DNA of 64,000 nt from Deltaproteobacteria bacterium (GCA_029547805.1 JAKPOP010000027.1:1-64000), one strand, 5' to 3'. Shown: positions 18,376-27,635, counted from the stretch's first letter. The notes: a model not told the origin generated them from the letters alone. Translations and numbers: made by a program.

Positions 18376-19728
18376 ATGGATCGCCTGGATCGGTGGGGCC
18401 TTCGGCGGGGATTTCGGGGCCTGGTCCTGGGGGTCGTGGCGGCCATGGTCTGGTCCTGCGAAGGGGCGGACCCCGCCGAGGGGGAGGCGGACCCCGAGGA
18501 GGAACTGGGGATCGGGGAGATCGACGACCTGAAGGAGGACGGGTCCTGGGGCGCCGCGCTGACCTGCAAGGCGCTGCCGGACCTGCCGGTGCTGCCGAAT
18601 CCCGAGATCGTCGTGTCGCTGGACGGGCTGACGCTGCGCCTCTTCGACGCCACCACCGGCTTCGAGAAGGTCTTTCCCATCGGTCCCGGGGCGATCCGGA
18701 ACGGCGTTTCGCTGACCCCGACCTCCCTGAGCCGGCCCGACCTCCGGTTCTGGCTGCGCCTGGACAAGCCCCTGGTGCAGGAGGTCCCCGATTCCCGGAA
18801 GGCCCAGCCCTGGGGATATGCCTACCGCTGCAAGTACTGGTGGAAGGACCCGGACACCGGCAAGCAGGTCCCGGTCTTCGCGGGCCTCCCCTTCCTGCGC
18901 CTGGAGGGGGCGCCCTCCCTGGCCTACGCGATCCACGGGCCCATCGATGCCTACACCGAGCCCTCGGGGGGACGCCTCAAGCGGGGCTTCGTCTCCCACG
19001 GCTGCATCCGGATGGAGGCGGCCGACGTGCTGGAACTGACGGCCCGGTGCCGGGGCAAGAAGGTGCCGGTCCGGGTGCAACGGTCGGTGGAGCGGCGCCC
19101 TGACGGGAGCGCCGTGGACCTGCCGGACCGGTGGCTGCTCTCGGAGTGCCGCCAGGACGGCGACTGCAACTTCCCCGGGGGGCGTTGCGCCCGGAATCCC
19201 TGGTCCGGTGCGGGGTTCTGCACGGCTGCCTGTACCCGCCTCTGCCCCCTGGACCGCTGGGGGTATCCCGAGTCCTTCTGCGTGGCCGACCCCGAGGACT
19301 CCGGGCGGGGGATCTGCACGCTCAAGTCGGGCCCGCTGAACGCCTCCTGTGCCCGCTATCCGGCGTTCGCGCTGGACCCCCAGGAGCCCCGGTTCTCGCA
19401 GCCGACCGTGAGGGCCGACGTGTGCCTGCCCGGGTCGAGGGGATACCTGGGCGGGCCTTGCCTGTCGGACGTCGATTGCCGCGTGGCGGGCAGCGTCTGC
19501 GACCTGGACGAGGCGGGCCCGGACCGACCAGGACGGTGCACGCTGGCCTGCACGAGGACCTGTCCGGACCAGACGGGGGCCCCCGGGACCTTCTGTGTCA
19601 GCGATGGGGGTGAGGGGCGCTGCGTCGCGAAGTGCGTGCTGGATGACGACTGCCTGCCCGGGGAGACCTGCCAGGCCGGGACCCCCCGTTTCGGCCAGCC
19701 CTCTGTCACGGCCTCCACCTGCCTCTGA
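18376..19728 (+). CDS. L,D-transpeptidase (YkuD) lipoprotein with cysteine-rich tail
   Basis: 450 residues. A lipoprotein signal ends at lipobox Cys28 (VWSC), then comes an acidic spacer. The YkuD catalytic domain spans about 75-225 with the signature His187 (AIHGPIDAY) and SHGCIRM at 207-213, nucleophile Cys210. Such enzymes form 3-3 cross-links in peptidoglycan or attach proteins to it. The C-terminal half (about 245-450) has Cys-rich modules (CRQDGDCNFPGGRC, CLSDVDCRVAGSVC, CVLDDDCLPGETC) like those of the other lipoproteins in the window. The ATG follows GGAGGAG. The combination suggests anchoring near the outer membrane, acting in the periplasm. Confidence 0.9.
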   Translation: MDRLDRWGLRRGFRGLVLGVVAAMVWSCEGADPAEGEADPEEELGIGEIDDLKEDGSWGAALTCKALPDLPVLPNPEIVVSLDGLTLRLFDATTGFEKVFPIGPGAIRNGVSLTPTSLSRPDLRFWLRLDKPLVQEVPDSRKAQPWGYAYRCKYWWKDPDTGKQVPVFAGLPFLRLEGAPSLAYAIHGPIDAYTEPSGGRLKRGFVSHGCIRMEAADVLELTARCRGKKVPVRVQRSVERRPDGSAVDLPDRWLLSECRQDGDCNFPGGRCARNPWSGAGFCTAACTRLCPLDRWGYPESFCVADPEDSGRGICTLKSGPLNASCARYPAFALDPQEPRFSQPTVRADVCLPGSRGYLGGPCLSDVDCRVAGSVCDLDEAGPDRPGRCTLACTRTCPDQTGAPGTFCVSDGGEGRCVAKCVLDDDCLPGETCQAGTPRFGQPSVTASTCL

Positions 19729-19752
19729 CAGGTCCAGAATCGCCTCGCGTGC

Positions 19753-21165
19753 TCATGGGTTTTCCATCTGCTCCAGCACGAACCGGTTGTCCCACAGGGG
19801 CCATCCGGCGTCCTCCTGGAGCGGTTGGCCGTCCCAGAGGACCGGCTGTCCACAGAGCAGCACGTGGCTCGGGACCCGGCCGATCGGGATCATGGACCAT
19901 GGGTCCATGACCTCGGGCCAGTAGGCGCCGCAGGCGACGGTCTGCCGTTCCTCCCAGACCACGAGGTCCGCGTCGGACCCCGGCAGGATTCCTCCTTTCC
20001 GGGGCCACAGGCCCAGCAGGCGCGCCGGGGCCTCCGAGAGCATCCGCTGGAGCCCCTGGGGTGACAGGAGGGCCCACTTCCGTTCCAGCAGTTCCATCGC
20101 CACGGGGGCGGTGGCTCCCACACCCGGGATTCCCATCGGGGTGCGCCGGGGGTCTCCGTCTCCCGCCAGTTTGTCGTCCAGTTCGAAGGGACAGTGGTCG
20201 GAGGCCAGCAGGTCCACCTGTCCTCGGGCGACCCGTTCCCGAAGTCCCTCCACGGCCCGCTCGTGGCGAAATGGCGGCGTGCACAGCAGCACTTCCGAGC
20301 CCTCGGAACGGAGCACGTTCTCCGGGAAGCACAGGTAGTGCATGCCGGTCTCCCAGGTCAGGGGGGCGCCCATCTCCCGGAAGTGCAACAGGACGTCCAC
20401 CGACTCCGGCAGCGTCACATGGACCACGTGCACCGCGCACCCGGTCGCCAGGGACAGCGCCGCGACGTTCTGGATCGCCGTGGTCTCTGCCTCAGGAGGC
20501 CGGAGCCGGGCATGGTCGAAGGGCCGGGCATCGGGCGGCACCGTCCCATCGGCCCGGGCCAGCACCTCCGGGTCCTCGCAGTGGACCAGGGCGGTGATGC
20601 CCAGTCCCGCCAGCCGCGGCAGGATCTTCCGGAGCCGATCGTAGGACACCTGGAGCCCCTGGCGCCGGTAGGTGGTGTAGATCTTCACCCGGGTCAGTCC
20701 CAGACCCGCCAGTTCCTCCAGGTCCTTCCAGGTCCCGGGGCCCCAGGCCCGGGGCGTCAGGTGCCAGGTCCAGTGGGTCGGATGCCAGGTGAAGTTCAGC
20801 ACGTCCCTCTCGCGATCCACCAGGGCCTCCCGGATCGACTGGCCTCGGCGGGCCGTCGCAAACATGGCCATGGTGGTCACGCCGCCTCTCCGGGCGACGC
20901 TGGCGGCGTCCAGGTACTCCTCCCGGCTGACGAATCGTCCCTGGATCTCATCCACGTGGACGTGGACGTCGATGGCCCCCGGGCGGACCTCCCGCCCGTC
21001 GGCGTCCAGGACCAGGTCCTCCGGCAGGCCCTCGCAGGCCCCGGGGTCCACGGCCACGATGGTCCCCTCCTCGTCGATCCGGATGTCCGCCTCGACGAAT
21101 CCCGATGGAGTCAGGACCCGTCCCCTGCGGACCCCCAGCACCTGTTCCGGGGTCGATGTCCCCAT
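19753..21165 (-). CDS. Dihydropyrimidinase/hydantoinase-like amidohydrolase
   Basis: About 470 residues, the cyclic amidohydrolase superfamily. Metal-binding features are visible: GAIDVHVHVDE near residue 65, the likely carboxylated Lys in RVKIYTTY, His in LVHCEDPE and VHVVHV, and the metal Asp in LLASDHCPFE, the hydantoinase/dihydropyrimidinase form. The enzyme would open a cyclic imide or ureide ring; the exact substrate cannot be read. Three ATGs follow one another at the start; the third (21165) has the best distance from GGAGGG, the first being too close. It lies 43 bases after the YqhD-like gene, on the same strand, and probably forms an operon with it. Confidence 0.85.
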   Translation of the reverse strand: MGTSTPEQVLGVRRGRVLTPSGFVEADIRIDEEGTIVAVDPGACEGLPEDLVLDADGREVRPGAIDVHVHVDEIQGRFVSREEYLDAASVARRGGVTTMAMFATARRGQSIREALVDRERDVLNFTWHPTHWTWHLTPRAWGPGTWKDLEELAGLGLTRVKIYTTYRRQGLQVSYDRLRKILPRLAGLGITALVHCEDPEVLARADGTVPPDARPFDHARLRPPEAETTAIQNVAALSLATGCAVHVVHVTLPESVDVLLHFREMGAPLTWETGMHYLCFPENVLRSEGSEVLLCTPPFRHERAVEGLRERVARGQVDLLASDHCPFELDDKLAGDGDPRRTPMGIPGVGATAPVAMELLERKWALLSPQGLQRMLSEAPARLLGLWPRKGGILPGSDADLVVWEERQTVACGAYWPEVMDPWSMIPIGRVPSHVLLCGQPVLWDGQPLQEDAGWPLWDNRFVLEQMENP

Positions 21166-21208
21166 CATCATGCCCTCCGTGCGCTGCGCAAACCCGGCGT
21201 TGTGTCCC

Positions 21209-22369
21209 TCACAGGGCCCTCTGGAGGATCTCGGCGGCGACTTCCGGGGTGATGTCCCGATGCTCCCCCAGGGCGACCATGCCGTGGGCCTGCAACTGGT
21301 CCAGGACTTCGGGGATCCGGTCGGCCCCGATCCCGTAGGCCGACAGGCGGGTCGGCACGTCCAGGGACTCGAAGAAGGCCCGGGTGGAGGCGATGGCGGC
21401 GTCGGCCTTCTCGAGGTCCGTTCCTTCCCGGATGCCCCAGACGCGATCGGCGTACTGGACGAGTTTCGCGATCTTCTGCTGGCGTCGCACCGACAACAGG
21501 CTCGGGAGCACGATCGCGAGCGACTGCCCGTGGTCGATGCCGAACAGGGCCGTCAGTTCGTGGGCGATCATGTGGGTCGCCCAGTCCTGGGGCACCCCGA
21601 CCCCGATGATGCCGTTGAGGGCCATCGTGGCCGTCCAGACGTGCTGGGCACGGATGTCGTAGTCGTCCGGTCGGTCGATGGACTTTCGCCCGATCTCGAT
21701 CAGGGTGGCCAGGATCGCCTCGGCCATCCGGTCCTGGAGGATCGCCCCGACGGGGTAGGTCAGGTACTGCTCGGTGGTGTGCACGAAGGCGTCCACGATG
21801 CCGTTGGCCACCTGTCGGGCCGGCAGCGAGAAGGTCAGGGACGGGTCCAGGATCGAGAAGCGGGGAAAGGTCAGGGAGCTCAGGACCGGCAGCTTGTCGC
21901 GGCCGCGGCTGATCACGGCGCCGCTGTTCATCTCGGACCCGGCGGCAGGCAGGGTCAGCACGGTACCGAGAGGGAGGACGCGCGGCACCATCGCGGAGGT
22001 GACGTTCCGCTGGCCCAGGAGCGTCGCCGGGTCACCCTCGAAGTGGGCCGCCAGGGCCACGAACTTGGTGCCGTCGATCACGGACCCGCCACCGACGGCC
22101 AGCAGGAAGTCGATGGCGTGGGCCCGCACCTCCGCGACGGCCTTCATCAGGGTGTCGAACTGGGGATTGGGCTCGATCCCGCCGAACTCCCGGACGAACC
22201 GCCGGCCCAGGGCCTCCTTCACCCGGCTGATCAGGCCACTGCGCACCGCGCTGCCGCCGCCGCAGGTCACCAGCACCCGGGCATCGGCGGGCACCAGGCG
22301 GTCGATGCGTCCCAGGCGGTCCCGGCCGAACACGATGTGGGTCGGATTGTGGAACTCGAAGTCAAACAT
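21209..22369 (-). CDS. NADPH-dependent iron/zinc alcohol dehydrogenase, YqhD type
   Basis: 386 residues, strongly similar throughout to E. coli YqhD, a broad aldehyde reductase that detoxifies lipid-derived and other aldehydes. The NADPH-binding GGGS loops are at 37-40 and 93-96, with FGGIEPNP and LAVGGGSVIDGTKF conserved. Metal ligands are Asp193 and His197 (GIVDAFVHT), His266 (DWATHM) and His280 (GIDHGQS). The ATG at 22369 is preceded by AGGAGG; a long open frame continues upstream but is not coding-like. First gene of a pair with the hydantoinase-like gene. Confidence 0.93.
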   Translation of the reverse strand: MFDFEFHNPTHIVFGRDRLGRIDRLVPADARVLVTCGGGSAVRSGLISRVKEALGRRFVREFGGIEPNPQFDTLMKAVAEVRAHAIDFLLAVGGGSVIDGTKFVALAAHFEGDPATLLGQRNVTSAMVPRVLPLGTVLTLPAAGSEMNSGAVISRGRDKLPVLSSLTFPRFSILDPSLTFSLPARQVANGIVDAFVHTTEQYLTYPVGAILQDRMAEAILATLIEIGRKSIDRPDDYDIRAQHVWTATMALNGIIGVGVPQDWATHMIAHELTALFGIDHGQSLAIVLPSLLSVRRQQKIAKLVQYADRVWGIREGTDLEKADAAIASTRAFFESLDVPTRLSAYGIGADRIPEVLDQLQAHGMVALGEHRDITPEVAAEILQRAL

Positions 22370-22428
22370 GGTCGATCCTCCTGGCTGGTCATCCGGGGCG
22401 GCCCGGCGAGGGGGCCCCGGGAGCCCCC

Positions 22429-22458
22429 AGTGTACGGGAAGTCCGTCCCCGGTGGCAC
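22429..22458 (-). promoter_or_regulatory. Possible promoter for the yqhD-like gene
   Basis: On the minus strand, GTGCCA (22458-22453), an 18-base spacer and TACACT (22434-22429). The start would be about 55 bases before the ATG at 22369. Moderate match only. The rest of the 215-base gap shows nothing else. Confidence 0.35.
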
Positions 22459-22584
22459 TGCCGGATGGCCGGGACCCTGGCGCCAGGTGGTCCGTCATGC
22501 ACGGGTTCTCTGGCGATCGGCCGTCCAGGGACGACCTCGGGAAGCCCCGGGAACCCGGCCCCCCATCGCCCGGGCGACGGCCGG

Positions 22585-24123
22585 TCAGGGCCGGCGGTCC
22601 TCCGAGGGGTCGTTGGGCTCCTCGTCGCCGAGGGGAGGGGTCTCCCGGGAGGGAATGGCGCCTGCGACGGCCTCCAGGGAGAGGACCACCCGGCGGGGAC
22701 GTTCCCGCTGCACCTGGACCCGGAGGCCGATGGCCCCGGCGGCCCGGGCCAGGGCCGGGAGGCGGTCGGGAACGGTGACCAGCAGTCCTCCCTTGGCGGC
22801 CACCTCCCGGAGGACCCGGGGAGTGGCCGGGACCACGACTCCCTGGAGCATCGGGATGCCCCGGGTGGCCTGATGGAATCTCGGGTCCAGGGCCAGGAAC
22901 CGGATGGGGCGCTGGCAATACCAGACCAGGGCCGGGTCATGGAGGTCCACCGTGGCGACCAGCCTCCGGTCCCCCGGAGGCGGGGCCTCGCAGAGGTCCC
23001 GGCTGTCGGGGGCGTAGTCCGGGTCCTGGAGGTCCCGGGCGTTGGTCCACAGGAATACCGACAGCCCCAGGGTCGCCACGGCCGCCCAGGGGATCCACCG
23101 GCCGGGAGTCCCTCCCGGGGCTCCAACCTTCCCGGACCCGGACCCTCGGAGTTCCATCGCGACGGCGGTGGCCGCGAGGCCGATGCCCGGGAGCAGGGCC
23201 ACCAGGTAGTGGGGCAGCGCGGTGCGGGCCACCAGCAGCGGCAGGGCCCCTCCTGCCGTCAGGGCCAACGCGAGCCGGGCCAGGCCCTGTCCCCGGAACG
23301 CCAGGACCGCCATGGCGGCCAGGACCAGTCCCGCCAGCAGCCCTGCCGGGCCTTCCCGATCGACGACCCAGCCGGCATAGACCTCCGGCCCGGGCCCCAC
23401 CACCGCCTCGGCGGCCCGGTGCAGCAGGTGGTATCCCACGTAGGTGGACAGGAAGGCGTCGCCGTGGCGGGCCATCATGGCCAGGTGCCAGGGCAGCGCG
23501 ACCGCCAGCATGATGCCCAGCGTCGCCGCCAGCCGCCCCGGACCCCGGAACCTCCGGTCGGCCTGCAACAGCAACAGCGCCACCACGACCGGGAAGGGGG
23601 CAATCACCTTGGTCAGCAGCGACAGTCCCAGCAGGATGCCGGCTCCCACGACTCCCCGCCGGGACCCCTCCAGGAACCACGCGAGCCCCCACAGGGCCAG
23701 CATGGCCCCCGGGACATCGGTCATGGGCCGGCGGGCGTTCAGGTAGAACAGGTTGGTGGCCAGCACCAGCCCCGCCCCGACCCACGCCTCCCGCTCCCGG
23801 GCCCCCAGGCGGGTCCCGATGCGGTGCACGGCCATCAGCAGCAGCAGCCCCGCCAGCACCCCCGGGACCCGGGCCGCGAGGTCCGAGGGCCCCAGGAGGG
23901 CCATCGCCCCCTCCAGGGCCCAGAACAGCACCGGGCCCTTCTCGAAGAGGGGACGCCTCTGCCAGGTCACGTCGAGCCACCGTCCGGCCTCGAGGGCCTC
24001 CCGGGCCGCCTGGGCATAGATGGCATCGTCGCTGGACAGCAGCGATCCGTTCGAGAGGTTCCAGCACAGGGCCACAGAGACCAGCAGCCACGGCAGCCCC
24101 CGGAGCCACCGGGAGCGGGTCAT
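22585..24123 (-). CDS. ArnT/PMT-like glycosyltransferase, family 39/83 type
   Basis: A 512-residue membrane enzyme of the type that takes sugars from polyprenyl-phosphate donors at the periplasmic face, as in lipid A or protein glycosylation. After the first helix comes the acidic loop SSDDAIYAQAAREALEAG, which holds the catalytic Asp pair of this superfamily, then RRPLFEKGPVLFW and NARRPMTDVPGAML, as in ArnT. About ten more helices follow to around residue 350, then a soluble C-terminal domain. The ATG overlaps the gcvPB stop (ATGA), so the two are translationally coupled even though the functions look unrelated. The acceptor is unknown. Confidence 0.85.
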   Translation of the reverse strand: MTRSRWLRGLPWLLVSVALCWNLSNGSLLSSDDAIYAQAAREALEAGRWLDVTWQRRPLFEKGPVLFWALEGAMALLGPSDLAARVPGVLAGLLLLMAVHRIGTRLGAREREAWVGAGLVLATNLFYLNARRPMTDVPGAMLALWGLAWFLEGSRRGVVGAGILLGLSLLTKVIAPFPVVVALLLLQADRRFRGPGRLAATLGIMLAVALPWHLAMMARHGDAFLSTYVGYHLLHRAAEAVVGPGPEVYAGWVVDREGPAGLLAGLVLAAMAVLAFRGQGLARLALALTAGGALPLLVARTALPHYLVALLPGIGLAATAVAMELRGSGSGKVGAPGGTPGRWIPWAAVATLGLSVFLWTNARDLQDPDYAPDSRDLCEAPPPGDRRLVATVDLHDPALVWYCQRPIRFLALDPRFHQATRGIPMLQGVVVPATPRVLREVAAKGGLLVTVPDRLPALARAAGAIGLRVQVQRERPRRVVLSLEAVAGAIPSRETPPLGDEEPNDPSEDRRP

Positions 24124-25595
24124 CGGGTGGGCCCCGGCTGCCAGGTCAGCACCGGCTGGCGGGCGGCGGTCACCTCGTCGGGGCGCTGGATCGCGGTCAG
24201 CGCCGGGGCGTGGTGCAGGGAATCGGGGTCCTGGCGGATCTCCTCGGCGATCTCCGTCATCGCCTTCACGAACTCATCCAGCGTGCCCAGGTCCTCGGTC
24301 TCGGTGGGCTCGATCATGAGGGCCCCGTGGACGTTCAGCGGGAAATAGACCGTCGGGGGATGGAAGCCCTTGTCGATCAGGCGCTTTGCGACGTCCATCG
24401 TCTCGACGCCCTGTTTCTTGTGGCCCCGGTCGCTGAAGACGACCTCGTGCATGCAGGTTCGGGGGAACGGCAGGTGATAGTGGTCCTGCAGGCGGACCCG
24501 GAGGTAGTTCGCGTTGAGCACGGCCCGCTCGGCGACCCGCTTGAGCCCGTCCCCTCCCAGGGCCAGGATGTAGGTCAGGGCCCGGACCATGACCAGGAAC
24601 TGTCCCTGGAAGGACCGCACCCGTCCGATGCTCTGGGGGAAGTCCTCCGAGAGGGCCAGCGTGCCATCCTCCCGGCGCACCACCCGGGGAATCGGCAGGA
24701 AGGGCGCCAGGGCCTCCACGACGCCCACCGGGCCGCTGCCGGGACCGCCGCCGCCGTGGGGGGTGCTGAAGGTCTTGTGGAGGTTGAACTGGATCACGTC
24801 GATGCCCAGGCAGGCGGGCCGGACCTTCCCCATCAGGGCATTCAGGTTGGCCCCGTCGCCATAGACGAAGCCGCCCCGCTGGTGGACGATCCGGGCCACC
24901 TCCGGGAGGTGCCGCTCGAACAGGCCGAGGGTGTTGGGGTTGGTGATCATGATCGCGGCGGTCTCGTCGTCCATGGCTGCCGCGACGGTCTCGGGGTCGA
25001 GGACCCCCTCCTCGCTGCTCTTCAGGGGCACGACCTGGTAGCCGTGGAGGGCCGACGAGGCGGGGTTGGTCCCGTGGGCCGTGTCGGGGATCAGGACCTT
25101 CTTCCGGGGATTTCCCCGGGCCTCCAGGGCCGCCCGGATCACCTTGATGCCGGTCCATTCGCCATGGGCGCCAGCCGCCGGCAGCAGCGAGACGGCGCTC
25201 ATGCCCGAGACCTCCGCGAGGGCGGCCTCCAGTTGCACGAAGACCTCCAGGGCGCCCTGGACCAGGGCGTCGGGGGCCAGGGGGTGGATCCCCGTGAAGC
25301 CTGGCAAGGAGGCCATCTCCTCGCAGACCTTGGGGTTGTACTTCATCGTGCAGGACCCCAGGGGGTACATCCCCAGGTCCACCGCGTAGTTCATCCGGGA
25401 GAGGCGCGTGAAGTGGCGCACGGCCTCCAGTTCCGAGACCTCCGGGATCGACAGTGGGGAGGTCCGCCGCAGGGGCTCCGGGAGGTCCTCGGCCTCCGGC
25501 ACCTCTCCCCCGGGAAACTCCACGCCCCGTCGTCCCGGCGCCCCCCGCTCGAACACCAGGGGCTCTTGCAGTTCCAGACCGCTTCGTGCCGCCAT
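24120..25595 (-). CDS. gcvPB: Glycine dehydrogenase (decarboxylating) subunit 2
   Basis: PLP-dependent C-terminal half of the split P-protein of the glycine cleavage system, which decarboxylates glycine onto GcvH. About 491 residues, as usual for the two-subunit form. The PLP lysine lies in NLHKTFSTPHGGGGPG; TAHGTNPASS, MITNPNTLGLFE, YPLGSCTMKYNP and PTETEDLGTLDEF are all family hallmarks. Two ATGs open the gene; the second (25595) has better spacing from AGGAGG. The partner genes gcvPA, gcvH and gcvT are not in the window, and I found no glycine-riboswitch-like leader. Confidence 0.96.
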   Translation of the reverse strand: MAARSGLELQEPLVFERGAPGRRGVEFPGGEVPEAEDLPEPLRRTSPLSIPEVSELEAVRHFTRLSRMNYAVDLGMYPLGSCTMKYNPKVCEEMASLPGFTGIHPLAPDALVQGALEVFVQLEAALAEVSGMSAVSLLPAAGAHGEWTGIKVIRAALEARGNPRKKVLIPDTAHGTNPASSALHGYQVVPLKSSEEGVLDPETVAAAMDDETAAIMITNPNTLGLFERHLPEVARIVHQRGGFVYGDGANLNALMGKVRPACLGIDVIQFNLHKTFSTPHGGGGPGSGPVGVVEALAPFLPIPRVVRREDGTLALSEDFPQSIGRVRSFQGQFLVMVRALTYILALGGDGLKRVAERAVLNANYLRVRLQDHYHLPFPRTCMHEVVFSDRGHKKQGVETMDVAKRLIDKGFHPPTVYFPLNVHGALMIEPTETEDLGTLDEFVKAMTEIAEEIRQDPDSLHHAPALTAIQRPDEVTAARQPVLTWQPGPTR

Positions 25596-25640
25596 CATGC
25601 CCTCCTGCGAATGCCTTGGAACGGTCCTGCCGGACAGGGC

Positions 25641-26714
25641 CTACTGGGCCGACGGCGGAGGTGCCGGTGGGGTCGCGGGAGCCGGGGATGCCGGGGCCGC
25701 CGCCGGGGCGGCCGTCGGGGCCGGCTGGTCCAGTCCGGGGATCAGGATCTCGACCTTCCCGTCCCTTCGAAGCTGCTCCACCAGTTCACGCCGGGCCTTG
25801 AAGGTGTTGCGGTTGCGCAGGCTCTCCCGGATCTGGTCCTGGACCTCCTCGAAGGGCTTCACCCGTTCGGCCTTCCGGTCGGTCACCTGGATGATGTGGA
25901 ATCCGAAGGGTGTCCGCACCGGCTCCTTCGTGATCTCGCCGGGCTGCAGCGCGAAGGCCGCCTCCTCGAACTTCGGGACCATCACGCCCTTGCGGAAGAA
26001 GCCCAGGTCCCCTCCCTTCTCCTTCGACATCGCGTCATCGGACATCGCCCGGGCCACGTTCCCGAAGTCCTCTCCGCCCCGGACCTTCTTGAGGGCCTCC
26101 ATCGCCTTCTTCCGGGCCGCGTCCACCTGGTCCGCAGGGGCATTCTCGGCGACCTTGATCAGGATGTGCCGGGCCTGCACCTGCTCCGGCTCGGTGTACA
26201 TCTTGATTCCCGTCTGGTAGGCCTGCCGGACCTCCTCGTCAGGGACGTCCAGTTTGCCCAGTTTCTGCAGCAGTTTCGTGAGGGCCAGGGAGGATCGGAG
26301 CCGGGCTCGGATCTCCTCGATGGAGGTCTTCCCATGGGTCAGGTAGGAGTTGAACTGTTCCTCGCTCTTGAACCTTCCTCGGTACTTCTCGAACTCGGCG
26401 TCGATCTCCGCCTCGGTGACCTGGATGCCCTGTCGGGCAATCTCCTGGGCCAGCAGTTCCTCCTCGATCAGGCGGTTGACGACGTTCTCCTGGATCTTCC
26501 GGAGGCGGTCCTCGGGGATCTGCCGGGTCCCGCCCTGGGTGATCTTGTTCATCTCGGCGTCGAATGCCGCCCGGGGGATCTCCTTGCCGTTGACTCGGGC
26601 CACGGGTCCGCCCTCGGCCGCCGCGGCCTTCTCCGTCGTCTTCGGGGCCTCTTTCCTGCAGGCCACCGGCACCAGCAGCACCACCGCGAGCATGAAGCCG
26701 AACCGACGCGCCAT
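25641..26714 (-). CDS. PpiC-type peptidyl-prolyl isomerase lipoprotein
   Basis: A 357-residue periplasmic chaperone of the SurA/PrsA type. The signal ends at lipobox Cys19 (PVAC). A SurA-like N-terminal helical region spans about 35-175, including EDRLRKIQENVVNRLIEEE. The parvulin domain follows at about 175-290: ARHILIKVAENA, DFGNVARAMSDDAMSKEKGGDLGFFRKG and TPFGFHIIQVTDRK are typical. The tail is Ala/Pro-rich, as in envelope-facing proteins. First gene of an operon with gcvPB (gap 45) and the glycosyltransferase; a strong promoter lies upstream. Confidence 0.93.
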   Translation of the reverse strand: MARRFGFMLAVVLLVPVACRKEAPKTTEKAAAAEGGPVARVNGKEIPRAAFDAEMNKITQGGTRQIPEDRLRKIQENVVNRLIEEELLAQEIARQGIQVTEAEIDAEFEKYRGRFKSEEQFNSYLTHGKTSIEEIRARLRSSLALTKLLQKLGKLDVPDEEVRQAYQTGIKMYTEPEQVQARHILIKVAENAPADQVDAARKKAMEALKKVRGGEDFGNVARAMSDDAMSKEKGGDLGFFRKGVMVPKFEEAAFALQPGEITKEPVRTPFGFHIIQVTDRKAERVKPFEEVQDQIRESLRNRNTFKARRELVEQLRRDGKVEILIPGLDQPAPTAAPAAAPASPAPATPPAPPPSAQ

Positions 26715-26747
26715 GGGACACCTCCTGCCAGGCCCGAAAGCCAGCGG

Positions 26748-26776
26748 ATTCTAGACCGACCGGGGGACCCTGGCAA
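26748..26776 (-). promoter_or_regulatory. Promoter for the PpiC lipoprotein-gcvPB operon
   Basis: On the minus strand, TTGCCA (26776-26771), a 17-base spacer and TAGAAT (26753-26748). This is one of the best promoters in the window; the start would be near 26741, about 27 bases before the ATG. Confidence 0.65.
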
Positions 26777-26871
26777 CCGTGCTGCCCCCGTCATCCCTCG
26801 CCGGCCTGGGGACTTGTTGTTCTGACCTCAGGACCGCATCCGGCGAGGGACCGGGCACGATCCTTCGGTCC

Positions 26872-27624
26872 CTAGCGGGCTCCGCCGGTCATCGGGACGA
26901 ACCGGACTCCCATCAGGACCTCCCGTTCGAGACCCTGGTCGGTCCGGCGGATGCGCACCAGGTCCTGGACGCCCTCGCCGATGGGGGCCACCAGCACCCC
27001 GCCGACGGCCAGTTGATCCAGCAGCGCCGGCGGCACCTCCCGCGGGGCCGCGGTGACCAGGATGCCCTGGAAGGGAGCGGCCTCGGGCCAGCCGAACCAG
27101 CCGTCCCCGACGCGGAGGTGCACCTGGGCGTACCCGAGGTCCCGGAGGACCTGGGAGGCCTGGCGGGACAGGGGCTCCAGGATCTCGATGGAGAAGACCT
27201 GTCCCTCGGGACCGACCACCTCTGCCAGCACCGCCGCCTGGTAGCCGGACCCGGTGCCGACCTCCAGCACACGGGCCCCGGAACCCACGCCCAGGGCCTC
27301 GGTCATCGCGGCGACGATGTAGGGCTGGCTGATGGTCTGCCCCTGGCCGATGGGCAGGGGGTGGTCGTCATGGGCCTCGTGCTGGATCCCCGGCGGGACG
27401 AACCGGTGTCGGGGCACCCGCTCCATCGCTGCGATCACCCGGGGGTCTCGGACTCCTCGGGTCACGATCTGGGTCTCCACCATCCGGCGACGGGCGTCCA
27501 TCTGCTCCTCCCAGGCGCTGCCTCCGGCGGGGGGCCGAACCGGCAAGGGCCGTTCCTCCGGCCGGCACCCGGCGAGGGCCGGCCACCCGATCACGACCAC
27601 CAGGAGGATCGGCCTCCGGGCCAT
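26872..27624 (-). CDS. pcm: Protein-L-isoaspartate O-methyltransferase with lipoprotein signal
   Basis: A 250-residue protein whose catalytic part is a standard PIMT, which methylates damaged isoaspartyl residues with SAM. The SAM motif [34 protein letters not shown] and VTAAPREVP are clear. Unusually, it begins with a lipoprotein signal, [15 protein letters not shown], with lipobox Cys20, and a short spacer precedes the enzyme. That would place a SAM-dependent enzyme outside the cytoplasm, where SAM is not known to be available. The gene starts 11 bases after the phosphofructokinase gene and is probably cotranscribed with it. Confidence 0.92.
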   Translation of the reverse strand: MARRPILLVVVIGWPALAGCRPEERPLPVRPPAGGSAWEEQMDARRRMVETQIVTRGVRDPRVIAAMERVPRHRFVPPGIQHEAHDDHPLPIGQGQTISQPYIVAAMTEALGVGSGARVLEVGTGSGYQAAVLAEVVGPEGQVFSIEILEPLSRQASQVLRDLGYAQVHLRVGDGWFGWPEAAPFQGILVTAAPREVPPALLDQLAVGGVLVAPIGEGVQDLVRIRRTDQGLEREVLMGVRFVPMTGGAR

Positions 27625-27635
27625 GGCGCCTCCGC

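Noticed and set aside
25596-25640. Glycine riboswitch in front of gcvPB
   Set aside because: The gap to the upstream gene is only 45 bases and has no aptamer-like conserved elements.
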